Source: Acidobacteriota bacterium (lineage in GTDB: Bacteria; Acidobacteriota; Blastocatellia; RBC074). Taken from it: a stretch of 34,988 nt of DNA. Under the pieces are notes generated by a model that saw only the letters and a list, made by a program, of their open reading frames with translations, did not search any database and was not told where the DNA came from. The stretch spans positions 1-34,988 of the forward strand of contig JAFDVL010000130.1 of assembly GCA_018268995.1 (NCBI GenBank). Direction: 5' to 3'. Shown in pieces: positions 1 through 8,226 of the stretch; position 1 is the stretch's first letter; each line of letters begins with the position of its first letter. A program made the position numbers and the translations under genes.

Positions 1-33
1 GGAGTAGACATTCATCATAGGAGTCTTTGCATC

Positions 34-648
34 GTGAAAAAAATAGGCGTGCTGATTTCCGGGCGCGGTTCAAATATGGTGGCCTTGGCGGATGCTGTGC
101 GTGACCGACGCATGGCCGATGCTGAGATCGCAGTGGTGATCAGCAATATCGCTTCTGCTGGGGGAGTGGTGAAAGCACAGGAAAGAGGTATTGCCACCGC
201 CGTGCTGGATCATCGCGGCAAAACGCGGGAAGAACATGATCGTGCAATGGCGGCGGAATTGCGAAAGCATGAAGTAGATTTAATTTGCCTGGCAGGCTAT
301 ATGCGCCTGCTCTCGCCCTGGTTTATTCGTGAATTTCCCTATCGCATCCTGAATATTCATCCTTCGCTTCTGCCTGCCTTTACTGGATTAAATGCACAGG
401 CGCAGGCGCTTGAATACGGCGTAAAATTTTCTGGCTGTACAGTTCATTTCGTGGACGAAGAATTGGATCACGGGGCAATCATCAGGCAAGCCGTCGTCCC
501 CGTATTACCGCAGGATGATGAACACGATCTGGCCGAGCGCATTCTGGTTGAAGAACACAAAATTTATGCTGAAGCGGTGTCTTTAGTGCTTGGTGGCAAG
601 TACAAAATTGAAGGACGTAGAGTTCTTGAAGCAACTGAGTCACTCTGA
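34..648 (+). CDS. purN: Phosphoribosylglycinamide formyltransferase PurN
   Basis: This cytosolic enzyme transfers a formyl group from 10-formyltetrahydrofolate to GAR, the third step of de novo purine synthesis. The 204-residue protein has the usual family length. The phosphate-binding GRGSN loop is at residues 10-14, the catalytic region NIHPSLLPAF gives Asn107 and His109, and Asp145 lies in DEELDHG, so the catalytic triad looks intact. The start is GTG at 34, with GGAG at 20-23 as ribosome binding site. Only 33 bases precede it, so an upstream purM, the common neighbour, cannot be judged. No clear hairpin terminator follows the stop. Identification rests on motifs and length and is firm. 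Confidence 0.97.
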   Translation: MKKIGVLISGRGSNMVALADAVRDRRMADAEIAVVISNIASAGGVVKAQERGIATAVLDHRGKTREEHDRAMAAELRKHEVDLICLAGYMRLLSPWFIREFPYRILNIHPSLLPAFTGLNAQAQALEYGVKFSGCTVHFVDEELDHGAIIRQAVVPVLPQDDEHDLAERILVEEHKIYAEAVSLVLGGKYKIEGRRVLEATESL

Positions 649-942
649 CACTCTTGCCTTTTGCCCAAGTAAAATTGTCCAATTGCAATTCTGAATCTAC
701 AGTGTTAGAACTTATTCACCCCTGCAAAAGGCGCTAACATTAAAAAGCCCTATTTACTGAATCAAAATCATTCTCACCTAATTAGTGTGATAGCCATATT
801 TGGCGATTTATTTGAACGTTGAAGGTAAATCTCTAGCCCCGTAATACACCCTCATCGAAATTCTTGTATTGGTAGCTAATCAAGCCACCAGAGGTCACTA
901 TTCATGTGACCTCAAGTCAAAATTTTAAGGAGCAGTACGTCC
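649..942. other. Intergenic region purN to CAP protein
   Basis: This AT-rich gap of 294 bases has no convincing gene, RNA or strong terminator. A ribosome binding site AAGGAG (927-932) serves the downstream CAP protein. I could not pick out a sigma-70 promoter with both boxes. Confidence 0.5.
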
Positions 943-1980
943 ATGAAATTGAATTCCCTCTTCACACTTCTGTGTGCCGGTGTGCCCTGGCGTCGTGTAT
1001 CAATTCCAGCGCTGGTTTTTACATTGGCATTAGTATGCAATTTTATTTATTCCACCCCGCAACACGCGCAATCCGTAACGCTGGATGCGGAAGAGCAGGC
1101 TTTCCTGACCTTGATCAATAACTACCGCCAGCAAAACGGATTAAGCCCTCTGCAAGCCTCAGTATCGTTGACCACAGCCGCCAAATGGATGAGCGGAGAC
1201 ATGGCGCAGAAAAACTATTTCAGCCATACCGACAGCCTCGGACGAGATCCATTTACACGGATGCGCGCCTATGGATACAACTACAATACTTATATGGGAG
1301 AAAATATCGCAGCAGGTTATAGCGATGCGGCAAATACGTTCAATCAGTGGAAAAACTCATCCGGGCATAATGCGAATATGCTCAATCCAAACTATAAAGT
1401 AATTGGCATTGGACGCGTGGCGAATGCAAGTTCCACCTATCGTTATTATTGGACAACGGATTTCGGCGGGTATGTGGATCAGGTGATCTCTACAGGCGGA
1501 AATCCAACTCCAACCCCAACTCCGACGCCAACTCCAACCCCGACTCCTCCGCCAGCAACCGTTGCATTACAGAATCCAAGTTTTGAAAGCGGATTGGCCA
1601 ATTGGACGACGAGCGGTTACGCGTATTACACAACCAGCTATGTGACCAATGGATCATACGCAGGTTTGTTGTATGCAAATACGGCAGTCCAATCCTCTAT
1701 CTTCCAATGGGTACAATTAACAGCTGGTGCAACGTATGAAGTCAGCGCCGATGTTACTGCGGATTCCCGTGTCAAACCTACTTTAGGTGTGCGATGGGAA
1801 AACTATGCTGATGGGCCTTCCGCGTTATATTCAACAGCGACAGCTGGACAGTCGCTAAAGGTGCGTTTTACCGTTCCAGCAGGTACAGGCAAGGTCGGGG
1901 TTTACTTTAAATCTATCGGAACGACCAGCTCCTATTACTGGGCGGTGATTGATAACATCAGGCTTGTGCGTGTGAATTAA
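943..1980 (+). CDS. Secreted CAP-domain protein with Pro-Thr linker and C-terminal carbohydrate-binding-like domain
   Basis: This is a 345-residue exported protein. Residues 1-43 form a signal peptide with a long hydrophobic stretch (about 20-37) and a likely cleavage after the Ala-Gln at 42-43. Residues 50-180 are a CAP/SCP domain (the 'YkwD-like' bacterial group): NYRQQNGLSPL, NYFSHTDSLGRDPF with His95, GENIAAGY with Glu120, and SSGHNANMLNP with His142, which together keep the CAP metal/cavity residues. A Thr-Pro repeat linker (187-205) joins it to a beta-rich tail (206-345) that begins NPSFESGLANW and ends in VIDNIRLV, typical of CBM4_9/DUF642-type jelly rolls. The start ATG has AAGGAG ten bases upstream. 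The substrate is unknown; a cell-wall or surface polysaccharide role is inferred only. It is convergent with the polysaccharide export operon. Confidence 0.85.
   Translation: MKLNSLFTLLCAGVPWRRVSIPALVFTLALVCNFIYSTPQHAQSVTLDAEEQAFLTLINNYRQQNGLSPLQASVSLTTAAKWMSGDMAQKNYFSHTDSLGRDPFTRMRAYGYNYNTYMGENIAAGYSDAANTFNQWKNSSGHNANMLNPNYKVIGIGRVANASSTYRYYWTTDFGGYVDQVISTGGNPTPTPTPTPTPTPTPPPATVALQNPSFESGLANWTTSGYAYYTTSYVTNGSYAGLLYANTAVQSSIFQWVQLTAGATYEVSADVTADSRVKPTLGVRWENYADGPSALYSTATAGQSLKVRFTVPAGTGKVGVYFKSIGTTSSYYWAVIDNIRLVRVN
1502..1554 (+). repeat. Short tandem repeat encoding a (Thr-Pro)n linker
   Basis: Consecutive ACN-CCN codon pairs (six-base unit) encode about eight Thr-Pro pairs between the CAP domain and the C-terminal domain. 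Third positions vary (A, C and G), so the peptide rather than the DNA seems to be conserved. It is a flexible extracellular linker. Confidence 0.85.
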
Positions 1981-2002
1981 ACGAAACTTCCTGAAGGAAA
2001 AG

Positions 2003-2044
2003 AAAAAGCCTGCTGGCGAGAAATGCTGGCAGGCTTTTTCTTTT
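2003..2044. terminator. Bidirectional intrinsic terminator
   Basis: GCCTGC (2008-2013) pairs with GCAGGC (2029-2034), extended inward by four pairs including two G-U and outward by AAAAA (2003-2007) with TTTTT (2035-2039). The hairpin carries a T-run on either strand. It lies between the convergent CAP gene (stop at 1980) and the ABC ATPase gene (stop at 2060) and can end both transcripts. Confidence 0.9.
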
Positions 2045-2059
2045 GAATTTGGCGATTGA

Positions 2060-3346
2060 TCAGCCGAAATTAGAATCCGCCGATTGTACAGAGATGGTTT
2101 CTGCTGGCGGCAGTAAGCGCCATTGCTGCGGATTATAAAACATGCCGCGCACTGATTTGCCCGGCAGCACTTTCAGGATGTATTGACGTGGTTTCAGGTC
2201 ATACGGTGCTACTGACCCTCGCTGACTGAAAATGGCATCTGTTTTGTAAATGCCCGGCGTCAAACCGAATTCACTACAATCAAATTCAACAATCCCTTCA
2301 TCGGGCAGGGAATCAATGTTTGTTCCGTTGATTGCAGTTGTCAGATGCGTGTACAGGCGATCATCCGGCGAATAAAAGAGCAATTCAAAAACCGGGTCTT
2401 CGATTTGTGTGTAGGTGCGGTAATGAATGCGAGCTGTCAATTTATCTCCAGTCGAAATCGTATCGGTTTCCTGACCATCGCCATTGAAAAACTTCACGCT
2501 CAAAATTTCTGCATTCTGCCCATACAATGAGGTTTGCGATTCGATTGCCAGTCCCGTGTTGTTTTGCGCCAGTCCGGTGCTGGATTTTTTTGCGAACAGA
2601 ACTTCGTTATAGTAAATGCTAATGACATCCTGTGGCTTGCCGACAGCTTTGATTTGGCCCTTAGAGATAAACACGACGCGATCACAAAGCCGCTCGACCG
2701 CGGGCATATCGTGCGAAACAAATGCGATGGTCATGCCGCCGCGCCGCAGTTGTTCGATGCGCTGCTGGCATTTGCTCTGGAAGTTCGCATCTCCGACGGC
2801 CAGAACTTCATCTACCAACAAAACCGCTGGATTGATATGTGCCGCCACCGCAAAGCCAAGGCGCACGTACATTCCCGAAGAGTATCGTTTGACGGGCGTA
2901 TCAATGAATTTTTCCATTTCCGAAAACTCAACGATGCGGTCGAATTTCTTGGCCACTTCGGCTTTCTTCATACCCATAATTGAACCGTAAAGAAAAATGT
3001 TTTCGCGGCCTGTCAATTCAGGGTGAAAGCCTGCGCCGACTTCGATCAGGGAAGCCACCGAACCACCCACCATGATTTTGCCTTCGGACGGATAAATGAT
3101 GCGTGCGAGCAATTTCAGCAGGGTACTTTTGCCAGAACCGTTCGGCCCAATAAAACCGATGGTTTCACCGCGCTTGACGGCAAGATCAACTTCTTTCACG
3201 GCGTAAAACTCGTCGCTGCCCGCCTGACCTCTGGAACTCGGCTTCAGATTATTCATCATTCGACCCAGCTCTTCACGAATGGATTTTGAACCCAGGCGAC
3301 TGAGGCGATATTTTTTGGAAACTTTATCTAATACAACGATGCTCAT
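2060..3346 (-). CDS. ABC transporter ATPase for polysaccharide export (Wzt/TagH-like)
   Basis: This is the nucleotide-binding subunit of an exporter for surface polysaccharide, paired with the permease just upstream. In the 428-residue protein, the Walker A loop GPNGSGKST is at 67-75, the signature YSSGM at 155-159 and Walker B LLVDE at 176-180. Residues about 250-428 form an extra beta-rich domain like Wzt_C, which in the family recognises the finished glycan. I chose the ATG at 3346 because the protein there begins MSIVVLDKVSKKY, as family members do. The frame stays open to 3565, but those 73 extra codons read through a repeat hairpin and the end of the permease gene. No Shine-Dalgarno precedes the ATG; the repeat arm ends 11 bases away. 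It is the last gene of the operon. Confidence 0.93.
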   Translation of the reverse strand: MSIVVLDKVSKKYRLSRLGSKSIREELGRMMNNLKPSSRGQAGSDEFYAVKEVDLAVKRGETIGFIGPNGSGKSTLLKLLARIIYPSEGKIMVGGSVASLIEVGAGFHPELTGRENIFLYGSIMGMKKAEVAKKFDRIVEFSEMEKFIDTPVKRYSSGMYVRLGFAVAAHINPAVLLVDEVLAVGDANFQSKCQQRIEQLRRGGMTIAFVSHDMPAVERLCDRVVFISKGQIKAVGKPQDVISIYYNEVLFAKKSSTGLAQNNTGLAIESQTSLYGQNAEILSVKFFNGDGQETDTISTGDKLTARIHYRTYTQIEDPVFELLFYSPDDRLYTHLTTAINGTNIDSLPDEGIVEFDCSEFGLTPGIYKTDAIFSQRGSVAPYDLKPRQYILKVLPGKSVRGMFYNPQQWRLLPPAETISVQSADSNFG

Positions 3347-3357
3347 AAATGTGATTT

Positions 3358-3430
3358 GAGTTTCGAGTTTCGGGTTTTGAGTTTCGCGGGGTAAGCAAAA
3401 CGCCCTTCTCGAAACTCGAAACTCAAAACC
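3358..3430. repeat. Heptamer inverted repeat A (GAGTTTC units)
   Basis: The left arm reads GAGTTTC GAGTTTC GGGTTTT GAGTTTC (3358-3385) in perfect seven-base register. The right arm is the complement of the same units (3410-3430). GGTTTTGAGTTTCG (3373-3386) pairs perfectly with 3417-3430, and an alternative register pairs 3358-3372 with 3410-3424 over 15 bases. It fills the gap between permease stop (3436) and ATPase start (3346). Confidence 0.9.
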
Positions 3431-3435
3431 AGAGA

Positions 3436-4353
3436 CTAAACCAGATCCGCAAACTCGCGCTCCAGATGCTTGAAATATTTGTAGGAGGCCAAAAGCAATA
3501 AGATCGAAATCACCGCGGCAATGCCGATGAATTTCAAATCCGGCGTCAGCCCTTGAATGATGCACTTGCGATAGCTGTCAATAATCACGGCCATCGGATT
3601 CAAGGTCATATAGGCAGTGTAGAGCACTTCGCTTTTTTCTTTGACCTTGGAAGCGGAATAGAGAATCGGCGTCGCAAACATCCAGACCTGAATCACAAGC
3701 GGCATGGCATAACGCACATCCCGATACAAAACCGTAAATGCCGAGAGAAAAAAGCTCACGCCAATTGTGAAGCACAGCTGAATTATCATCAGCGGCACCA
3801 CCCAAAGAACATTGAAATTGATCGTGACTTGATCGTGATAAAACAGCAGCAATCCGACAAAGATCACCGCCGCAATCAGGAAGTCAACGAATGCTGCCAA
3901 TACGCATGAAAGCGGTACTATTTCGCGTGGGAAGTAGATTTTCGTGATGACGTATGAGTTTGTGATGAGGCTCGGAATCGCAAAGGAAAGCGCCGTGGAA
4001 AAAAACGTCCACGATAACAATCCTGTATACGAAAACAGCGCATACGGCATTCCGGTGTCGCCTTTCATCCCGGCGAAGTACGAGAAAAAGATGCCGAACA
4101 CCAGCATCAGCGAAAGCGGTTGCAGTACGGCCCAGACCGCACCCAGGGCGGTTTGCTTGTACCGGATTTTCAATTCCCGCTGTGTCGTGAGTTGTAATAA
4201 CTCCCAGTGATGTGCCAGTTCTTTAAGGTGCGAAACAATGCTGTCACTCCACTCAACAGAATTCCGCAACTCTGGTTCGGGGCTTTCGATGGGAGATGGT
4301 GTTGTGAGGAGTGGTTCCGATGGGATTTCTTTTTCAATTGCTGTAGCAGACAT
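3436..4353 (-). CDS. ABC-2 type polysaccharide export permease (Wzm-like)
   Basis: This is the integral membrane subunit of the glycan exporter, 305 residues long. A cytosolic N-terminal tail of about 55 polar residues is followed by LLQLTTQRELKIRYKQTALG, the typical amphipathic entry of the ABC2_membrane family. Six hydrophobic segments then follow (AVLQPLSLMLVFGIFF, LLSWTFFSTALSFAI, VLAAFVDFLIAAVIFVGLLL, VPLMIIQLCFTIGVSFFLSAF, MPLVIQVWMFATPILY and IGIAAVISILLLLASY). It ends HLEREFADLV, close to the usual Wzm C-terminus. The start ATG is at 4353, 66 bases after the glycosyltransferase stop. Its partner ATPase is the next gene. Lipid-linked polysaccharide is the likely cargo; the exact glycan is unknown. 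Confidence 0.93.
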   Translation of the reverse strand: MSATAIEKEIPSEPLLTTPSPIESPEPELRNSVEWSDSIVSHLKELAHHWELLQLTTQRELKIRYKQTALGAVWAVLQPLSLMLVFGIFFSYFAGMKGDTGMPYALFSYTGLLSWTFFSTALSFAIPSLITNSYVITKIYFPREIVPLSCVLAAFVDFLIAAVIFVGLLLFYHDQVTINFNVLWVVPLMIIQLCFTIGVSFFLSAFTVLYRDVRYAMPLVIQVWMFATPILYSASKVKEKSEVLYTAYMTLNPMAVIIDSYRKCIIQGLTPDLKFIGIAAVISILLLLASYKYFKHLEREFADLV

Positions 4354-4379
4354 GAGAATACTATTTCTAACTCCTAAAC

Positions 4380-4417
4380 CATTCTGCGTATTCCGTCGGA
4401 GTTCGGGGTGCAGAATG
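4380..4417. repeat. Intergenic inverted repeat
   Basis: CATTCTGC (4380-4387) is the perfect complement of GCAGAATG (4410-4417), with a small inner TCCG/CGGA pairing in the loop. It lies between the glycosyltransferase stop (4420) and the permease start (4353). There is no T-run on the minus side, so it may be an intergenic repeat or RNA stabiliser rather than a terminator. Confidence 0.6.
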
Positions 4418-4419
4418 AA

Positions 4420-5730
4420 TCAAATCTTCGTGCGACTTTCTGATGGCTGGCTTTCCTGCCAGGACTGTCGTTCTTTTTCTGTAGCTGGGGCTTCGATTCC
4501 TTTGAGAAGCTTCGCGCTTTTCGTGGATAAAACACGCTGATAAATGTCCGCGTAACGCAGCGCGATGTTGGCCCAATCTCGTTGTTTGATGACCTGGGCA
4601 CGAGCACGCTTCCCAATTTCTTTACGCTCGCTGGAATTGTTTATCAGGTGGGAAATGGTCGCGCCTAAGGTTACTTTGTCATCTGTTTCAACGACGAAGC
4701 CTGTTTTATTGTGCTTGATCAGCTCTGCCATTCCGCCCACATTGCTGCCGATTACGGCACGTTCCATAGACATTGCTTCCAGCGGACGGATGGAGGTGGT
4801 TAATTCTGTCATTCGCGTACTCAGGCGCGGATAGACGCAAATATCAATCACCGAGTAATAGCGCAGAATGTCTTCCTGTTCGATGCGCCCGGTGAAAATG
4901 AAATGATCGCTCCATTCGCGCGGCACACGGGCGCGTAATTGAGATTCCATTTCTCCCGCTCCAGCCAGAATTAGTTTGATGTCCCGCCGTTCGCGCAGCA
5001 GGTAATTCATGACGCCGACCAATCGCTCTAATCCTTCGTATTTGAAAAAAGAGCCAATAAAGCCAATGACCGTTTTGCCTTCAAGCTGATGCCGCTCCAG
5101 TAATTCCGCATCAGGTGGGCGTGGATGAAACACTCTTGTATCTACGCCTTCGGGAACTTCCAGCAATTTACGCGAACTGAAGCCACGTGCCAGCAATTCC
5201 TTTTGCATGGAGGTTGAAGTCGTAATTGCCAGATCCGCTTGTTTCAGCGCTCTTTCTTCAAACCACCGCGCCAAGTTATAGCGTAACGAATAATAGCTGG
5301 TCTGGCCACTATCCACCGCCGCATCTTGTTCATAATAACGCAGTTCGTAAATCCAGGGCTTTTTCAAATGCTTAGCAGCCCGGCGTGCAGCTAAGCCGTT
5401 AAGCGCGGGCGAATGGGCGTGAATTAAGTCGGCTTCACATTCTTGAGCAACCTGAATCGTTCGTTTTGCCAGCGCTGCGATATAGGCTTCGTGACGTAGT
5501 CCGGGGATGAATCGCGGTTGCGGGAGGTAATAAAATTCTGACCACTTTGAACGATGATGCTGAACGCCCTGCAACAATTCACAAGTTTCCTCGTTGCTCT
5601 CGTGACTTGGAGAGGTCAGAACAACGGGAACAATTCCCATCTGGCGCTGTTGCGAAATCAAATACAGACTCCGAAAGCTGTACGCGCTCAGATAAGGTAG
5701 TGAATGGTCAAGAACGTGAAGTACTTTCAT
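4420..5730 (-). CDS. Glycosyltransferase family 4, exosortase/PEP-CTERM-associated type
   Basis: This 436-residue cytosolic glycosyltransferase has a GT-B fold. The N-terminus MKVLHVLDHSLPYLSAYSFR strongly resembles the XrtA (exosortase A)-associated glycosyltransferases modelled by TIGR04063. Residues 80-200 complete the acceptor domain. The donor domain (about 215-400) has IGFIGSFFKYEGLERLV, LILAGAGEMESQL, and RPLEAMSMERAVIGSNVGGMAELI, the E-x7-E-like region that binds the nucleotide sugar. A polar tail of about 30 residues ends the protein and is probably disordered. It sits between the FemAB-like gene and the exporter, consistent with building the exported glycan. The sugar transferred cannot be told from sequence. 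Confidence 0.9.
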   Translation of the reverse strand: MKVLHVLDHSLPYLSAYSFRSLYLISQQRQMGIVPVVLTSPSHESNEETCELLQGVQHHRSKWSEFYYLPQPRFIPGLRHEAYIAALAKRTIQVAQECEADLIHAHSPALNGLAARRAAKHLKKPWIYELRYYEQDAAVDSGQTSYYSLRYNLARWFEERALKQADLAITTSTSMQKELLARGFSSRKLLEVPEGVDTRVFHPRPPDAELLERHQLEGKTVIGFIGSFFKYEGLERLVGVMNYLLRERRDIKLILAGAGEMESQLRARVPREWSDHFIFTGRIEQEDILRYYSVIDICVYPRLSTRMTELTTSIRPLEAMSMERAVIGSNVGGMAELIKHNKTGFVVETDDKVTLGATISHLINNSSERKEIGKRARAQVIKQRDWANIALRYADIYQRVLSTKSAKLLKGIEAPATEKERQSWQESQPSESRTKI

Positions 5731-5849
5731 GGCATTTTGGCTTGACTCAAAAAAGGCTTCTGAAATTACGAGCAGCTATATTTAAGCTTTTGTCGGACAA
5801 CGGGTAATGTTTACTTCTCCATCACTTTTCGACCGCTTCACGATTGTGA

Positions 5850-6938
5850 CTACGGAAGATTTTTTACGATCATCGGCCCTACCATTTTTGTGACCCCAAG
5901 GGGTAACTGTTTCCAGACCTTGATCATCAACTCAAACTTCGGATTCGTTGGGTTGAGATTTGGCATTTCCTTCGCCCGGACGAGGTAAAAGTGATAGGGT
6001 AACGATTTGGTTTCCATCCCCCATCCTCGTTTGAATTCGTATGCGCCGGTGCCTGTTTTACTGCGTCCAAAATCAAAGCGCGCGTAGCCTCTGGTTGCCG
6101 CAGATCGCATTAATTCCCAGTACATAAAATTGTTGATGCCCGCGCGGTAAAAATCAGCATAAGCACCTGCGTAATACGGCATGACTTTGTCGCGGAAATA
6201 AAAGCTCAAGACACTACCAGCGACCTTGTCCCCCTGCCGAATCATCAGGATGTCGCTGTGATTCGGAAACTCGCGCAGAAATTCAACAAACAATCGTTTC
6301 GGAAATACGGGTGTGCCAAGATGGCGCAGGCTGGTTGCGTAAACTTCATAAAACTCATCCAGAAACTCTTCGCGTCCCAATTGTGCGGTTAAGCCGTTCT
6401 TGGCCCCTTTGCGAATCATTGTCCGAATATCGCGCGGAAATGTTTTCATCAGCGCTTCTTCATCGGTTGAGATCGGATGCTCAAAAGAGAAGTACAAATC
6501 TTTGCGATGCAAATCGCCATCATTGCCAAAGCCCGTCTCAACAGTGTCGCGCAATTCCAGATAGTCCACCTGTAGCTGTTTTGCCAGTCGTTTGGCTTCA
6601 GCCATCAACGCATTTCCAGACTCTGAGTTATCTGCCGCAACTCCGCCATACACTGCATTCGGAGATGAAACCAGCATTGAGCCGAACAAGCGGCTTTTGA
6701 CATGAAACAGCGGTAAAACGCCACTTATCTCGCCGTTGGTTTCTGCCAGCAAATGGTGAGGTTCGTGATTCCAGACACGCTCAATTACGCGCGCCCAGCC
6801 ACTCAGGTGACAAAATGTTGCCGCAGCAGAGTTTTGTACAAAGGCATCCCAACGCTGTGCGTCGGCATTTTGATAAGCACGAACGACAAGCGATTTCGCT
6901 TCTTCTTTAGTTGATTGCAACGTTGCTGTTTTCACCAT
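5850..6938 (-). CDS. FemAB-family protein, PEP-CTERM/XrtA-associated type
   Basis: This 362-residue protein has the double GNAT fold of FemA/FemB aminoacyl- or acyltransferases. Residues 20-130 hold a first GNAT-like half (GWARVIERVWNHEPHHLLAE, MLVSSPNAVYGGVAADN). The second half includes GDKVAGSVLSFYFRDKVMPYYAGA, FMYWELMRSAATRGYARFDFGRSKTGTGAYEFKRGW and a C-terminal PYHFYLV. This arrangement matches the FemAB-related proteins found in exosortase loci (TIGR03019). The gene starts ten bases after the deacetylase stop, so translational coupling is likely. The acceptor (glycan or peptide) is not known for this subgroup. Confidence 0.88.
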   Translation of the reverse strand: MVKTATLQSTKEEAKSLVVRAYQNADAQRWDAFVQNSAAATFCHLSGWARVIERVWNHEPHHLLAETNGEISGVLPLFHVKSRLFGSMLVSSPNAVYGGVAADNSESGNALMAEAKRLAKQLQVDYLELRDTVETGFGNDGDLHRKDLYFSFEHPISTDEEALMKTFPRDIRTMIRKGAKNGLTAQLGREEFLDEFYEVYATSLRHLGTPVFPKRLFVEFLREFPNHSDILMIRQGDKVAGSVLSFYFRDKVMPYYAGAYADFYRAGINNFMYWELMRSAATRGYARFDFGRSKTGTGAYEFKRGWGMETKSLPYHFYLVRAKEMPNLNPTNPKFELMIKVWKQLPLGVTKMVGPMIVKNLP

Positions 6939-6948
6939 GCTGAATAAA

Positions 6949-7893
6949 TTAATTTGCCGCCAACACCAATTCCTGTGTTTGCAATCCTAAGTTTCGATTT
7001 GCTAGCACTTGTTTTACTGGCGCGAAAGAAAAGTCCCGCAACAATCGCTCTAGCTTTCCTATCGTTTGTTTCAGATTGATGCGATGCCGTAAAATGTTGA
7101 TTCGCTTGCCGGGCACAATGGGCTGATCGGGGTCAACTTCCCAGGGATGCAGAAAGAAAATTGCTGTCTCTGCCTCGTGACTATGGATCATTTGCCAACC
7201 GCGCTGAAACAGAAAATAGGGAAAAAGGCGAAAATACCCGCCGCCAGAAATGGGCCAGTTCATCCCACCCAACCGTACCGTCGAAGGGGGAAATTCAATA
7301 ATTTCTCCTGTTGGTCGAGATAGGATGTGAGGAAATCGCTGGGCATCTGGCATCCCGTATCGGTCGTGATGAACCGGGAAAATAGAGGAATCATAGACAA
7401 AGCCTTCTTCGACCAGAATATCTAATGCCCATAAGCTTTGTGCTGTGATGGAATAGCTTGGTGCTCGATAACCGATTACTGCTTCTCCAATCAAATCCTC
7501 AAGCTGCTGTTTTGCCTTACGCAAATCCTGACGGAAGTCTTCGGGTGTTTGCGTGTAAACCAATTTGTGGTGGTAACTATGACAGGCTACTTCATGGCCT
7601 GCGGCAGCGATTTCACGAACAATTTCTGGATGGTTTTCTGCAACATAGCCGAGGATGAAAAATGTGCCTCGGACTTGATGCTGCGCAAATTTTTCCAGGA
7701 GTATCTGTGTATTGCGAACAACACGCGATTCCCAGTTTGGCCAATCTTCACGACGAACCACGTCGGTGAAGGCTTCCACCTGATAGTAATCCTCTACGTC
7801 AATTGTTAAGGCATTAATTAGCCGCTGTATCTGCTGTACTCCTGGCCTGTAATCAAGATTCGTGAGGTTCGTTTGTCCGTGGTCGTTTTTCAA
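6949..7893 (-). CDS. XrtA-type polysaccharide deacetylase
   Basis: This 314-residue NodB-fold (CE4) deacetylase removes acetyl groups from amino sugars of an extracellular or lipid-linked glycan. The first motif, TIDVEDYYQVEAF, places the metal/catalytic aspartates at 32 and 35, and the second, HEVACHSYHH, gives metal ligands His105 and His109. GYRAPSYSI, EFPPSTVRLGGMNWPISGGGYFRLFP and FFLHPWEVDP are the later motifs, with the RINILRHRINLKQTIGKLERLL tail typical of the exosortase-associated group TIGR03006. No signal peptide is present. The start is TTG at 7893 with AGGAAAA six bases upstream; a stronger AAGGAGG lies 17 bases away. It is the first gene of the operon and defines the cluster as XrtA-like. 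Confidence 0.92.
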   Translation of the reverse strand: MKNDHGQTNLTNLDYRPGVQQIQRLINALTIDVEDYYQVEAFTDVVRREDWPNWESRVVRNTQILLEKFAQHQVRGTFFILGYVAENHPEIVREIAAAGHEVACHSYHHKLVYTQTPEDFRQDLRKAKQQLEDLIGEAVIGYRAPSYSITAQSLWALDILVEEGFVYDSSIFPVHHDRYGMPDAQRFPHILSRPTGEIIEFPPSTVRLGGMNWPISGGGYFRLFPYFLFQRGWQMIHSHEAETAIFFLHPWEVDPDQPIVPGKRINILRHRINLKQTIGKLERLLRDFSFAPVKQVLANRNLGLQTQELVLAAN

Positions 7894-8226
7894 TTTGTTT
7901 TCCTGTCGCGCCTCCTTGCTTGCTACAGGTCTTTTGACAGCTGTCTTTTATGCAGCACAAGAAGAAACTTTCTACCTTATGTAAGCCGCTCATTAAGCAG
8001 GGTTTAAGAGCATTAGAGTCGAGGCCTTTAAAGCCCTCGCATAATATCCTTAGAACAAGAATTAAAACAAGGAGAATTTGATTGCATCTTTGTTACAAAG
8101 ACTTGTTACAAATAATCCTCTTGTCCCTGCCTTCTGGAAATACCAATAGAAAGCGATCAGAAAAAGAAATATATCCCCACGACCTTCAGGTTCCAGCGTG
8201 GAATGGGTTAAGCTAAAAATAGTGTC
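7894..8226. other. Intergenic region upstream of the polysaccharide operon
   Basis: These 333 bases separate two minus-strand genes and must hold the operon promoter if it is not read from the sigma-like gene. I see an AAGGAGG (complement of 7911-7917) and a weak interrupted dyad CGAGG/CCTCG (8020-8039), but no promoter with two convincing boxes and no small gene. Confidence 0.4.

Noticed and set aside
3347..3565. N-terminal extension of the ABC ATPase
   Set aside because: The open frame continues, but the extra residues come from repeat A and the permease 3' end; family members begin at the ATG of 3346.
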